Below are positions 42,624 to 50,974 of a stretch of 52,996 nt of DNA, piece after piece. The stretch covers positions 1-52,996 of the forward strand of contig JAGLWT010000157.1 in assembly GCA_023133295.1 (NCBI GenBank), read 5' to 3'. The position numbers and the translations under genes were made by a program. The notes below the pieces were generated by a model. The model saw nothing but the letters and a program-made list of their open reading frames with translations. It was not told where the DNA came from and ran no database searches. Source of the DNA: a bacterium. Lineage in GTDB: Bacteria > AUK180. The stretch's first letter is position 1, and the number at the start of each line of letters is the position of its first letter.

Positions 42624-43546
42624 TACATGTCATGCAGGTCGAGAACCATATTCTCAAAGGCAAAATGCGATGACTGATCATAGAAGTGAAGATACATATT
42701 AGAATCGTATTTTAATAAGGAAGTGATCTTGTGGGAAGTACGATTAATGACAGCCAAGAGATTAATGCCCATATTAAAACTGATATGTTTTTGATCTTTT
42801 ATAAAATCCTTGACGGCTCTTTTCGTCGGAGCATTCAAGATCTGTACTAGCCTGTAATTGAGTTTTCTGTCATTCGCTTCCCAGCGTCTGATCGGTTCCT
42901 TGCCTAATGTAAAACGGACGGCTTCAATAAGATATCCGGGAGCTTTGTCGATCCGCACCCGATAATAAGGGGAAAGGTCCATCTCTGTATAAGCCACGCC
43001 ATTGAGCTCATGTATCTGCGCATCTTCCGGAAGGATCTCCATTCCATTGACTTTCCGGAGAATATCTGGGTTATTGGCGATCTCTTTGGGGGACTTTATA
43101 AAGAGAGGGTAGATATGGACCCTGAAATCTGAATATACGGAATATTTCCGTTTCATTGCGAAAATATTCGCGTCCTTGTTATCCTTCTTTATAAAACCGT
43201 AGCCGAAAGCGGCGCCTTCGTCCTTCATTTTCTGCATAACGGCACGATAAACCTCAACAAACTCCCTTATCGGGCGTTTCTGATACTCCGAAAGGATACG
43301 CAGGCTGTGAACATAGGCTCCGGTGATTGTAATGCCGTTGCTGATGTATTTTTTGATCCCAAGGCCGACAGAACCCACTATCCTCCCTTTATCCTCTACA
43401 ATGAATACGGTCGAAGGAAAGAATCTGTCATGATAGAAGAAATCTTTCTTGTCATAGCTGATCTGTATCCCTTCACCCTGAGAACTAGAACTCTCCAGGT
43501 CCAATAGGGCTTGATTATCTTCTGGGCCGGCGATCCTTATTTCCAT
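42623..43546 (-). CDS. GNAT-family acyltransferase-like protein
   Basis: The 307-residue protein has an N-terminal GNAT-like half starting MEIRIAGPEDNQALLDLE. It has STVFIVEDKGRIVGSVGLG, then AYVHSLRILSEYQKRPIREF in the acetyl-CoA binding position and AAFGYGFIKKDNKDA. The second half, of about 170 residues, is less typical and may be a second degenerate GNAT unit. It is last in the efflux-like operon: its ATG shares a base with the stop of the adenylate-forming enzyme (TGATG). It could acylate the product made by that enzyme. Function inferred from context only. Confidence 0.72.
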   Translation of the reverse strand: MEIRIAGPEDNQALLDLESSSSQGEGIQISYDKKDFFYHDRFFPSTVFIVEDKGRIVGSVGLGIKKYISNGITITGAYVHSLRILSEYQKRPIREFVEVYRAVMQKMKDEGAAFGYGFIKKDNKDANIFAMKRKYSVYSDFRVHIYPLFIKSPKEIANNPDILRKVNGMEILPEDAQIHELNGVAYTEMDLSPYYRVRIDKAPGYLIEAVRFTLGKEPIRRWEANDRKLNYRLVQILNAPTKRAVKDFIKDQKHISFNMGINLLAVINRTSHKITSLLKYDSNMYLHFYDQSSHFAFENMVLDLHDM

Positions 43547-44805
43547 CAGAAATCCCGGCGCACCACATCAAAAGTACCGTCAGCATGCTCGGTCTTAATA
43601 AGATCGCAAAGCTTTATTTCCAATTTACATGAATTTCCCAGCACCTTCTCAAATTCAGACCTGATCAGTTCATATGTTTCTTCCCCCGGTAAAAAGCCCT
43701 GCTTCTTCTCAGAGATCAACTCTACGAATATGCTATTCACATCACGCTGTACGATGCGGAATTTTTTAATACCAGGAATTCCCTCTATTATTTCTGTCGC
43801 GTAAAATGCGGAAATATGCTTTCCCCCGGCACTGATAAGATCCTGGATCTGTCGGCCGGTAATGACCTTTAATGCCCTGCGGCCCTTGTTGTCACGAGTA
43901 AGGATGCCTTTATCGCAAAGCCCGGAGTACCTGATCATGGGCATGGCGAAGTTATTGAGTTCCGTAACAACAATATCACCCTCTTCTTCCCAGACGGGCT
44001 TGCCGTCTTTGAGGACTTCAAGGAATGCATTATCTCCCACTATGTACATATTTGAGTGATCCGGCTTATCTATCGCCATCATCCCCGTCTCAGTAGAGAT
44101 ATAAGCACTTAAGATCAGGCAGCTGAAGAAATCCTCATATTTTCCTATATATGACGGAGTTGCCAATTCCGCGCTGAGCACTATCAATTTCAGAAAATCC
44201 GGCCTAATGCCACGGGCCTCAAATTCTGATGCAATATTTCTCAACATCGAGGGATATGTAATTATCATATCCGGTTTTTCTTTCAATAATTCAGAGACGA
44301 CATCCTCAATGGGATCCATAACATTTATCAGGACCTTTTCTGTTTTTAAGTATTTCTCAAGCGGATTCGAAAAAAGGGTCTCCACGGAGTTATCTCCCCA
44401 TATCAATACCAGCGCGGTCTTATTTATTCGCAATCCGGTGTAGCGCGAAACAAAAAAGGGATGGCCTGTGATAAGAGTTCTTATGACACTGCGCTTTGAT
44501 TTCAATATCCTTACGGGTTCGCCCGAAGAACCCGAGGTTGAAACACCGATCGCACCATCTCCGGAAACCCCTATCCGATCGATATTTTCCCTTAAAAGTT
44601 CTTTCGTCAAAATAGGGACGGTTTGAAGTTTCTCAACGGAATCGATACCGTCAATAGAAACATCCTTCAGAAGATCACTATAATAAGGAGAATGTGATCT
44701 CGCCCGCTTCAGTAGTTTACGGATCTTTTTGAATTGATACCGCTGCAATTTTTCACCGGACATCGTAAACAGCTTCTTTTTTTCCAAAAATATTTTTAAT
44801 ATCAT
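43546..44805 (-). CDS. PaaK/CapK-like adenylate-forming enzyme
   Basis: The 419-residue protein matches the phenylacetate-CoA ligase / coenzyme F390 synthetase-like group. It has RARSHSPYYSDLL near the start and the phosphate loop GVSTSGSSGEPVRI at about residues 87-100. IITYPSMLRNIASEFEARG, LSAYISTETGMMA and a C-terminal subdomain starting VITGRQIQDLI follow. It should activate a carboxylic acid as the AMP-ester. Being translationally coupled to an exporter and an acyltransferase is unusual and suggests modification of an exported molecule or lipid. Confidence 0.8.
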   Translation of the reverse strand: MILKIFLEKKKLFTMSGEKLQRYQFKKIRKLLKRARSHSPYYSDLLKDVSIDGIDSVEKLQTVPILTKELLRENIDRIGVSGDGAIGVSTSGSSGEPVRILKSKRSVIRTLITGHPFFVSRYTGLRINKTALVLIWGDNSVETLFSNPLEKYLKTEKVLINVMDPIEDVVSELLKEKPDMIITYPSMLRNIASEFEARGIRPDFLKLIVLSAELATPSYIGKYEDFFSCLILSAYISTETGMMAIDKPDHSNMYIVGDNAFLEVLKDGKPVWEEEGDIVVTELNNFAMPMIRYSGLCDKGILTRDNKGRRALKVITGRQIQDLISAGGKHISAFYATEIIEGIPGIKKFRIVQRDVNSIFVELISEKKQGFLPGEETYELIRSEFEKVLGNSCKLEIKLCDLIKTEHADGTFDVVRRDF

Positions 44806-46004
44806 AATTCCCTCAATGTTTCAGCCGGTGGTATACGCGCAGCCCTTCTGGCGGGAAAATACCCGAATACCAAACCTATTATAACGCTGACAATAAATGC
44901 TAAAGCTGTTATTCCCGGGGGGAAATACATCTTCCACGAAAGAAAAAGTGCGAGAAAGCCGCCGGCAAGATAAGCGAGGACAATGCCGAAGATACCGCCC
45001 AGGCCCGTCAATACGACAGCTTCAAGAAGAAATTGAAGCTCTATATGGGAACGCTGTGCACCGACTGATTTTCTGATCCCGATCTCCTTGGTCCTTTCAT
45101 TCACTGAAATGAGCATGATGTTCATGATGCCTATTCCACCCACGATGAGCGATATAAGCGCCACCATAAGTATAAGTGTGGTAAATGTGTCGGAAATGAC
45201 TCCGAGAGACTCCAGGAGTTCGCTCTGGCTTTTAACATTAAAATTCTCGCTATCCTTGCCGTATTGGTCTTCCAGTTCAGTTTTAATAAGCGATTTTATC
45301 AGCTTGATATTCTTCTCTTCCTTGACCTTCACATATATCAGCCCGATCTCATCTGAAATAAAGAGTTTCTTCTGGAAATAAGAAAGAGGAACATATATGC
45401 GGTCATCCTGGTCAACCGTCATGTTCTGACCCTTCTCAGCCAAGATCCCGATGATACGGCAAAGCGAACCGCGAGGACCGATATAGAGCGATTTTCCCAC
45501 AAGGTCTTCACCTTCATAAAACTCTTTATACACATTATTGCCCAAGATGCACACATTCTCCGTGGTATGCGGATTACCCGGATCAAAACTGTATCCCTTG
45601 AGCATCTTATACTCTCTCACCGAAAGGAAATTCGGAGTGACGCCATATACATAGGTATTGAGGTTCTTATCCTTATAGGAAATGGTGGCAGAAGTTGCTG
45701 ACTGGGGAACCATTCCGGAAATACCGGGTATTCGTTCTAATCTTTTCACCGTCTCCGAGTTCAGATAAATGCTGCTTCTTCTGAACTGGGTAATGCTATT
45801 TGCTTTTCCCGGAAGTACAAAGATCAGCTTTGAGCCGATCTTCTCTACAGAGGCGAGGACTTGTCCCCTCGCGGCATGGCTGACCGCTGATAGAAGAATG
45901 ATGCTGAATACACCGATAATTATGCTGAGAACCGTCAAAAAGGAACGCAGAGGGTTCTGCTTAAGGGTTTCCCCTATTATCTCATAATAATCCCTTGATC
46001 TCAT
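44802..46004 (-). CDS. FtsX/MacB-type ABC permease without ATPase domain
   Basis: The 400-residue protein begins with a cytoplasmic end plus one helix (NPLRSFLTVLSIIIGVFSII). A large periplasmic domain of about 220 residues follows (VYGVTPNFLSVREYKMLKG). Three C-terminal helices carry LISLIVGGIGIMNIMLISVN, ERTKEIGIRKSVGAQ and a terminal FGYFPARRAARIPPAETLRE. This is the MacB permease half, but the ATP-binding domain is absent and no ATPase gene is in the operon. An ATPase in trans (LolD/MacB-N-like) is required if it is to work. It overlaps both neighbours. Confidence 0.87.
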   Translation of the reverse strand: MRSRDYYEIIGETLKQNPLRSFLTVLSIIIGVFSIILLSAVSHAARGQVLASVEKIGSKLIFVLPGKANSITQFRRSSIYLNSETVKRLERIPGISGMVPQSATSATISYKDKNLNTYVYGVTPNFLSVREYKMLKGYSFDPGNPHTTENVCILGNNVYKEFYEGEDLVGKSLYIGPRGSLCRIIGILAEKGQNMTVDQDDRIYVPLSYFQKKLFISDEIGLIYVKVKEEKNIKLIKSLIKTELEDQYGKDSENFNVKSQSELLESLGVISDTFTTLILMVALISLIVGGIGIMNIMLISVNERTKEIGIRKSVGAQRSHIELQFLLEAVVLTGLGGIFGIVLAYLAGGFLALFLSWKMYFPPGITALAFIVSVIIGLVFGYFPARRAARIPPAETLREL

Positions 46005-47076
46005 TTTCCTTCTTTTCTTTTACCCGGACCTTCTCTTTGAATGTATCAAAAGAGCTCTCCGGATCAAGAACTACTTTCGTATACTCCAGAGGGTCCTTCA
46101 ATACAGCTATTCCCCGGACCACAGCTTCCGGGGTCACGGGGATCAGGTATGCCCTGTTCTTCTTCACACCATAAATATATTTCTTCCCGTCCTTTAGAAG
46201 AAGCGAACGGGCCGGGATCATTGTAACATCATTAAAACTCTGTAACCTTGCGACAACTCCGCACTCTGCATAGAAAAGGGGGTCTTTCAACTCACCCTGG
46301 GGTTTAATTCGGATACGGTATTGCCCAAAAAATTGGCCTTCCTGCACCGGAGAAGATGAAACGGAATCCACGACCCCGGCCAGTACAAGGCCATCGGAAT
46401 AAAGGATCTGAATCTCAACTTCCAATCCCACTTTCACCCTTGCTCTGTCGTACTCTGATAGAAATCCCTCTATATAAAAGTCGTTTTTAGAGGAAATCGT
46501 CATTATCTTCTGATGCTGATAGATCTTCTGGCCATCTATCAAATTGACATCGGTCACTTTACATGAGAACGACGCCTTCGGGGAAAGGTCTTTCAATCTG
46601 TTCTTTAACTCATTGTAAACCAACTCTGAGCTCTTCCAGGCGGCTTTTGCCTGCATATAGAAATTATCCGCGCTGTTGAGAGTGGATTTTGAAATGGAAT
46701 TTGATGCAAATAATTCTCTGCTTCTGGTAAATTCGCTATGCGCCGTTTTCATGGCGAATCTGCTTCTTTCCATGTCCAGCTGCGCAAGGTCCAACTTATT
46801 TTTCGCCGGACGGCTTTGTATCTTGAAAAGATAACTGTCCTTTGCCACATCAGCGCCCAATCGGGAAAGGTGAACTACGATCCCTTCCTCAAACGAGAAA
46901 AAGAAGTTTTCTTCCCTGAGGGGCTTGATCATTCCGGAGAAAGATAATTCATTTACAATATCCCCCCGGCTTATCCGCTGCATATACACTTCCATCTTCG
47001 CGCGGGGAAAGAATAAGGCACTCAGAACAATTATAGCCAATATGGCAGTAATCCATATTATTGAAGTCTTACTCAT
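45982..47076 (-). CDS. Periplasmic adaptor protein (HlyD/MacA-like)
   Basis: The 364-residue protein has one N-terminal helix, then RISRGDIVNELSFSGMIKPL (barrel-sandwich hybrid, first half), a coiled-coil hairpin at about residues 95-165 and the second lipoyl half with VTDVNLIDGQKI. Beta-barrel strands (FYIEGFLSEYDRARVKVGLE) and a membrane-proximal domain with MIPARSLLLKDGKKYIYGV follow. It bridges the inner-membrane permease and the outer-membrane channel. It overlaps the permease gene by 23 bp and the channel gene by 8 bp, so all three are coupled in stoichiometry. Confidence 0.87.
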   Translation of the reverse strand: MSKTSIIWITAILAIIVLSALFFPRAKMEVYMQRISRGDIVNELSFSGMIKPLREENFFFSFEEGIVVHLSRLGADVAKDSYLFKIQSRPAKNKLDLAQLDMERSRFAMKTAHSEFTRSRELFASNSISKSTLNSADNFYMQAKAAWKSSELVYNELKNRLKDLSPKASFSCKVTDVNLIDGQKIYQHQKIMTISSKNDFYIEGFLSEYDRARVKVGLEVEIQILYSDGLVLAGVVDSVSSSPVQEGQFFGQYRIRIKPQGELKDPLFYAECGVVARLQSFNDVTMIPARSLLLKDGKKYIYGVKKNRAYLIPVTPEAVVRGIAVLKDPLEYTKVVLDPESSFDTFKEKVRVKEKKENEIKGLL

Positions 47077-48340
47077 TGAAATAACTCTCCAAACTGCCCT
47101 TAAAACCGTTTAAGGACAGATACTCACACACCAAAAGGAGATAATTCTCCTGCTTTTCCGCAAGAAGAAGCTCATACTCAAGCAATCTGTGTTCGATGGC
47201 CAGGAACTCCTTCATAGAGATCTCGGCATTTTTGAGTTCATTTCGTTTATCTTCTAATTGCGAATTCATGATCTCAATTATTTCCGAAGTGTCACCTATG
47301 ATGCACTGCAGGTCAATAAGCAGATCTCTTATCTCCCCGGAGCGTATAAGAGCATCCTCCCTTTTTTCCTGAAGCCGCTGCCTAATAAGCTCCTTGTCTT
47401 TTTCCAATTGCAGATTTCTGCTTTTATGAAGAAAGCCGTCGAAGATATTCCACTTAAATATCATTCCCGCGATATATCCGTCTTCAAAGATCCAAAGATC
47501 ATTATCATTAAGCCCGTAAGTAAAGAACAGGTCTATGGTGGGTTTAAAATCATCACTGTTCAATCGCTGCTTTATTTCAAGAGCGTTCAGCTCATTTTCT
47601 AAAAGACCGATCGCCGGCGAAAGAGTATCAGGAACATCTGAGAAATTGAATTCGCCTGGGATATCAGGTAAATTCGGAATGCCGCTACTTTTCAGAAACT
47701 CTCTCTCTAATTGGCCATATTGCAGAAAATAAAATTTCCCCTCCTTGTTATTGATCCGTTCTTGAAGGTGAAGTATTCTGTATTTTGCGGATCTTGATGA
47801 ATGGCTGAGCGAGGCTGCCTTCGCCTCCTGCCCGATCTGCTTCCGCTCATTCTCTTTCATCTTCCAGAGCAGGAATGCCTTTTTGACCCTCTGCAGGGCC
47901 TTCACATACTCAGAAAATACATTCAGCTGCACACCATCACCTTGTATCTTCAATGAAATTAACTTAAGATCGTGCAAGCGGAGCGTATCGTATATCTTTT
48001 CTCCTGAATAAACATTCTGCACAAGGGTGAAAGAGGTCTCAATGTTTCTGGAGAGATTGATGTCGGCATCAAAGGAGAGATTGAGATACTCGATCTCGAC
48101 ATCGGAGATATCAAATACCCCGCTGTATTTCTTCATCCTTGCCTCATATGAAAAATGAGGAAGACTGGCGCTTTTTATCTCTTTTCTTTCAAAAGGGGCC
48201 TTTTCTATAGATGATTTCCACTGGCGGTGCTCCTGAGATCGCATCAGATAATTGGAAAAGCCTTGGAAGAATGTGCTCTCACCATAAGGAATAAGATAAA
48301 CCAACATTCCGATCAGGTAGATAGCAAGTTTTTTGCCCAT
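47069..48340 (-). CDS. TolC-like outer-membrane channel (OEP family, divergent)
   Basis: The 423-residue protein has an N-terminal hydrophobic segment acting as signal peptide. Long helical, coiled-coil-rich stretches follow (about 155-205, 235-260, 310-400), separated by strand pairs such as TIDLFFTYGLN and AGMIFKWNIFDGF. The repeated helix-strand-helix pattern and the late GLN...W-x-I-F-D-G-F motif fit outer-membrane efflux proteins. Conservation is weak, so the call rests partly on its partners. It is the first gene of a five-gene operon, and its ATG is 5 nt from a -10 box. Confidence 0.78.
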   Translation of the reverse strand: MGKKLAIYLIGMLVYLIPYGESTFFQGFSNYLMRSQEHRQWKSSIEKAPFERKEIKSASLPHFSYEARMKKYSGVFDISDVEIEYLNLSFDADINLSRNIETSFTLVQNVYSGEKIYDTLRLHDLKLISLKIQGDGVQLNVFSEYVKALQRVKKAFLLWKMKENERKQIGQEAKAASLSHSSRSAKYRILHLQERINNKEGKFYFLQYGQLEREFLKSSGIPNLPDIPGEFNFSDVPDTLSPAIGLLENELNALEIKQRLNSDDFKPTIDLFFTYGLNDNDLWIFEDGYIAGMIFKWNIFDGFLHKSRNLQLEKDKELIRQRLQEKREDALIRSGEIRDLLIDLQCIIGDTSEIIEIMNSQLEDKRNELKNAEISMKEFLAIEHRLLEYELLLAEKQENYLLLVCEYLSLNGFKGSLESYFNE

Positions 48341-48345
48341 TGTTT

Positions 48346-48374
48346 ATTTTATCAAAAGGTTCTCTTTCAGTCAA
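48346..48374 (-). promoter_or_regulatory. Promoter of the efflux-like operon (leaderless type)
   Basis: Minus strand TTGACT (48369-48374), 17-bp spacer, TAAAAT (48346-48351), 5 nt, ATG at 48340. Confidence 0.68.
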
Positions 48375-48380
48375 TTAATT

Positions 48381-48400
48381 GATTGCGCGTGATTGCGCGG
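48381..48400. promoter_or_regulatory. Tandem 10-mer between divergent promoters, candidate operator
   Basis: GATTGCGCGT followed at once by GATTGCGCGG: two direct repeats one helical turn apart, 6 bp from the leftward -35 and 12 bp from the rightward -35. Placement suits a regulator acting on both promoters. Confidence 0.45.
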
Positions 48401-48412
48401 ATAGGCAATAAT

Positions 48413-48441
48413 TTGATTTTCCTGCGGATATGTATTATAAT
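48413..48441 (+). promoter_or_regulatory. Promoter of the third barrel gene
   Basis: TTGATT (48413-48418), 17-bp spacer, TATAAT (48436-48441); leader about 30 nt with TGGAGG before the ATG. Confidence 0.68.
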
Positions 48442-48477
48442 GAGACAGTTGTTTGATTAGAACGCTATGGAGGCACT

Positions 48478-49986
48478 ATGAAAAAATTGCTTATTTTAGT
48501 TCTCGCACTTTTCTTTGTTGCAGGAACATTTGCGGACACCGGCGATCTCGGCGGTGCATCCGTTGCGGTAAGAGACCCTTGGAATGACGCGGAATTCCTT
48601 CCCGCGGCAGCGGCTTTTTATCCCGGAGGCGGTGAGTTCAAGCTTGACTTTGATTATAGTTCAAATACCACGAAATACTATGAATATTACTGCTACTATA
48701 ACTCAACGGGCGCAACCAATGACAATGAATACGAGATGAAGGACAAAATGACCGGTATCAAGCCTGTTCTTAAGGGCAGGATGAGATTCGGGCCGTTGGC
48801 GGCATCCCTGAGATTCGCCGCTCCTATTCAAGTCGTCAAGACCACCAATAACGAGTATCGGGATTATGATCTGACCGCACCGAATACCGATTGGTGGAGC
48901 GATGATGATGAGGTCTCGCTGAAGAATGGTTTTCCAATTGACCTAGGCCTTAAGATCGGCTTCGCTTTTTCAGAAATGATGGGCGTCGGCCTCATGTTCA
49001 ATCTTTTTAATGAGACCTTTACCAATTTTGAATCAAGTATCACAAAAGATGAGAATGGAATTACAGGCAACTGGGAACGTGAAATGGAAATCGGGATCAG
49101 CGAAATACAATTCGGCGCGGGACTTATCTTTCATCTTAATAAGCTCATAGGCGGGCTTTCATTCCAGATGTCAAATCTTTCCGCAACCGCGAGAGAGACC
49201 TCTAACAAACAATGGAACGGTTCAGCATTGGAAGAGTACTGGACAGATGACCTTGATAATTATCCCCGTACGCATATCACCTATAACGGCTTCAGGCTCA
49301 ACGGTATTGTAAGGCTCATTTCCAGCCCGAAGCTCACACTCGGGCTCGCCTTTGTATTCGATCATTTTGTTCCGGAAGTGGAGATGGAATACGCAACAAT
49401 GAAATTTCCACCGGCGATCAACGGCTATGTAAACCTTATCAATATCGCGCCGGGATTCTGGTTCAGGGATAAGTTCTTTGAATTGGCGGCTGACTTTCTT
49501 GTCATGCTCCCTTCCGGAGGGATTGACATGGTTACTTACACCTCCCCTCCTCCTGATGGCCAGGAAATCACCGGGAATATGTCACTCAAAGGCTTCATCT
49601 GGATATTCCGCTCCGGTGGTGTTTTCAAACTTTCAGATACCGTAAGGGTAAACATCGGCTATCAGAGATTGAATGTTTCAGGCAGCATGCTACAAGAGCA
49701 GTACGCATGGTCTTCCAGCCCTGTTTACACTCAAAGTGAAAGTGAAACCAGTATGTCAAATCTCTTGGGGCTTTCCAATAATGCATTTATCTTCTCTTTC
49801 TTCTATGATATTGCTGACGGCATTTCATTGAATTACAAGCTGACCGTTGGAACATACCTCGACGAGAACGATCCCAACTTCATCAAAACCCTGCTTCCGA
49901 TGGGTGCGTTGACGAGCGGTACGGGAAATATAGATATCGCGAGGACCATGACCCATAAGATCGCTTTAACCTATCTTATCAGATAA
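48478..49986 (+). CDS. Putative outer-membrane beta-barrel protein
   Basis: The 502-residue protein has a signal peptide (MKKLLILVLALFFVAGTFA) and a mature start DTGDLGGASVAVRDPWNDAE. Many amphipathic strand-like stretches of 9-11 residues follow, rich in Gly and aromatic residues (LRFGPLAASLRFAAPI-type, IGLKIGFAFSEMMGVGLMF-type), with a final strand MTHKIALTYLIR. It resembles the pair at 39701/41104 only in general plan and in the AVRD-containing start. It is divergent from the efflux-like operon and may share a regulator with it. Single-gene unit ending at the hairpin at 50003. Confidence 0.7.
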   Translation: MKKLLILVLALFFVAGTFADTGDLGGASVAVRDPWNDAEFLPAAAAFYPGGGEFKLDFDYSSNTTKYYEYYCYYNSTGATNDNEYEMKDKMTGIKPVLKGRMRFGPLAASLRFAAPIQVVKTTNNEYRDYDLTAPNTDWWSDDDEVSLKNGFPIDLGLKIGFAFSEMMGVGLMFNLFNETFTNFESSITKDENGITGNWEREMEIGISEIQFGAGLIFHLNKLIGGLSFQMSNLSATARETSNKQWNGSALEEYWTDDLDNYPRTHITYNGFRLNGIVRLISSPKLTLGLAFVFDHFVPEVEMEYATMKFPPAINGYVNLINIAPGFWFRDKFFELAADFLVMLPSGGIDMVTYTSPPPDGQEITGNMSLKGFIWIFRSGGVFKLSDTVRVNIGYQRLNVSGSMLQEQYAWSSSPVYTQSESETSMSNLLGLSNNAFIFSFFYDIADGISLNYKLTVGTYLDENDPNFIKTLLPMGALTSGTGNIDIARTMTHKIALTYLIR

Positions 49987-50002
49987 GATAATTTCATAAC
50001 AC

Positions 50003-50024
50003 CGGGAGGGCGTCTGCCCTCCCG
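50003..50024 (+). terminator. Hairpin terminator CGGGAGGGC/GCCCTCCCG
   Basis: A perfect 9-bp stem with a 4-nt loop, 16 bp after the barrel gene. The stem is nearly the same sequence as the hairpin at 42456, but there is no T-tract. It immediately precedes the -35 of the next promoter. Confidence 0.65.
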
Positions 50025-50025
50025 C

Positions 50026-50054
50026 TTGCTCTACATTAAAAAATATTGTAAAAT
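50026..50054 (+). promoter_or_regulatory. Promoter of the methyltransferase/GT-C/DPM1 operon
   Basis: TTGCTC (50026-50031), 17-bp spacer, TAAAAT (50049-50054), 8 nt, ATG at 50063; any leader is one to two bases. Confidence 0.5.
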
Positions 50055-50062
50055 CTTTTATC

Positions 50063-50974
50063 ATGGTTGCAGATATCAGAAATTGCCCCTTATGCGATTC
50101 TTCCAATAGAAAGCTTCTATACAAGGCAACTGCCGGGAAAGGGTCTAATACCATCTCATTTAATTGCACATCCGAGGGATTGGCGGAATATTATGATATC
50201 TACAAGTGCCGAACCTGCGGCATGATCTATCAATTCCCGATCATAGAACAGAAGCAGCTTATAAAGCTTTACAAAGAGACTGAAGACCCGATATACCTTG
50301 AGAAAGAAAACGAAAGACGGCTCACCTTTAATTCATATTTAGAACTTTTGAAAAATTATCTTAATAAAAATGCAAAGGTCTTTGAGATCGGATCATATAC
50401 GGGGATCTTTCTCTCAATGCTTGAGAAGGAGGGTTATTCTGCTAGAGGCCTGGAGCTTTCTAAATGGGCCTCGAGCATTGCATCACAAAAAGTAGCGGCA
50501 AAAATATTCAATGAACCCTTGGAGAAAATATCCGATGAGCGGAATGAGGCCTTCGATGCAGTATGCCTCTGGGATGTTTTTGAACATTACAATTATCCGG
50601 CTCTTGAGCTTTCTCATATCTTCAAGGTATTGAAAAGAGGTGGATATCTTTTCATATCCACCGTTGACGCGGGGAGTTTCTCATTTAGAATACTTCGAGG
50701 GAGATATCCCTTCCTGATGCAGATGCATCCGGTATATTTTTCCAGAACGACGATCAGGCGTATCCTTGAAAATGCCGGATTTGAGATAGTGAAGATAAGG
50801 GTGCACAGAAGATATATTTCAAAGAAATACTTTCTAAACAGGATCAAATCGTTCTTTCGGACAGACGGCGGTTTTATTATCTGGATATTCAAGGCGTTTC
50901 TTTCACTTCATAAAAAAGAAAATATCCTCCTTAGAGGAATGGGGTTAATGGATGTGGTGGCGAGAAAAAAGTAA
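50063..50974 (+). CDS. Zinc-ribbon class I methyltransferase, paralogue of 24669-25577
   Basis: The 303-residue protein has zinc-ribbon cysteines in CPLCDS at residues 8-13 and CRTCGM near residue 51. SAM motif I is VFEIGSYTGIFLSML, with AVCLWDVFEHYNYPALE and LKRGGYLFISTVD, and the end GMGLMDVVARKK is nearly identical to its paralogue. It is the first gene of a three-gene operon and overlaps the membrane protein by 23 bp. The pairing with a DPM1-like enzyme at both loci suggests a conserved lipid-linked sugar or glycolipid methylation step. Confidence 0.85.
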   Translation: MVADIRNCPLCDSSNRKLLYKATAGKGSNTISFNCTSEGLAEYYDIYKCRTCGMIYQFPIIEQKQLIKLYKETEDPIYLEKENERRLTFNSYLELLKNYLNKNAKVFEIGSYTGIFLSMLEKEGYSARGLELSKWASSIASQKVAAKIFNEPLEKISDERNEAFDAVCLWDVFEHYNYPALELSHIFKVLKRGGYLFISTVDAGSFSFRILRGRYPFLMQMHPVYFSRTTIRRILENAGFEIVKIRVHRRYISKKYFLNRIKSFFRTDGGFIIWIFKAFLSLHKKENILLRGMGLMDVVARKK

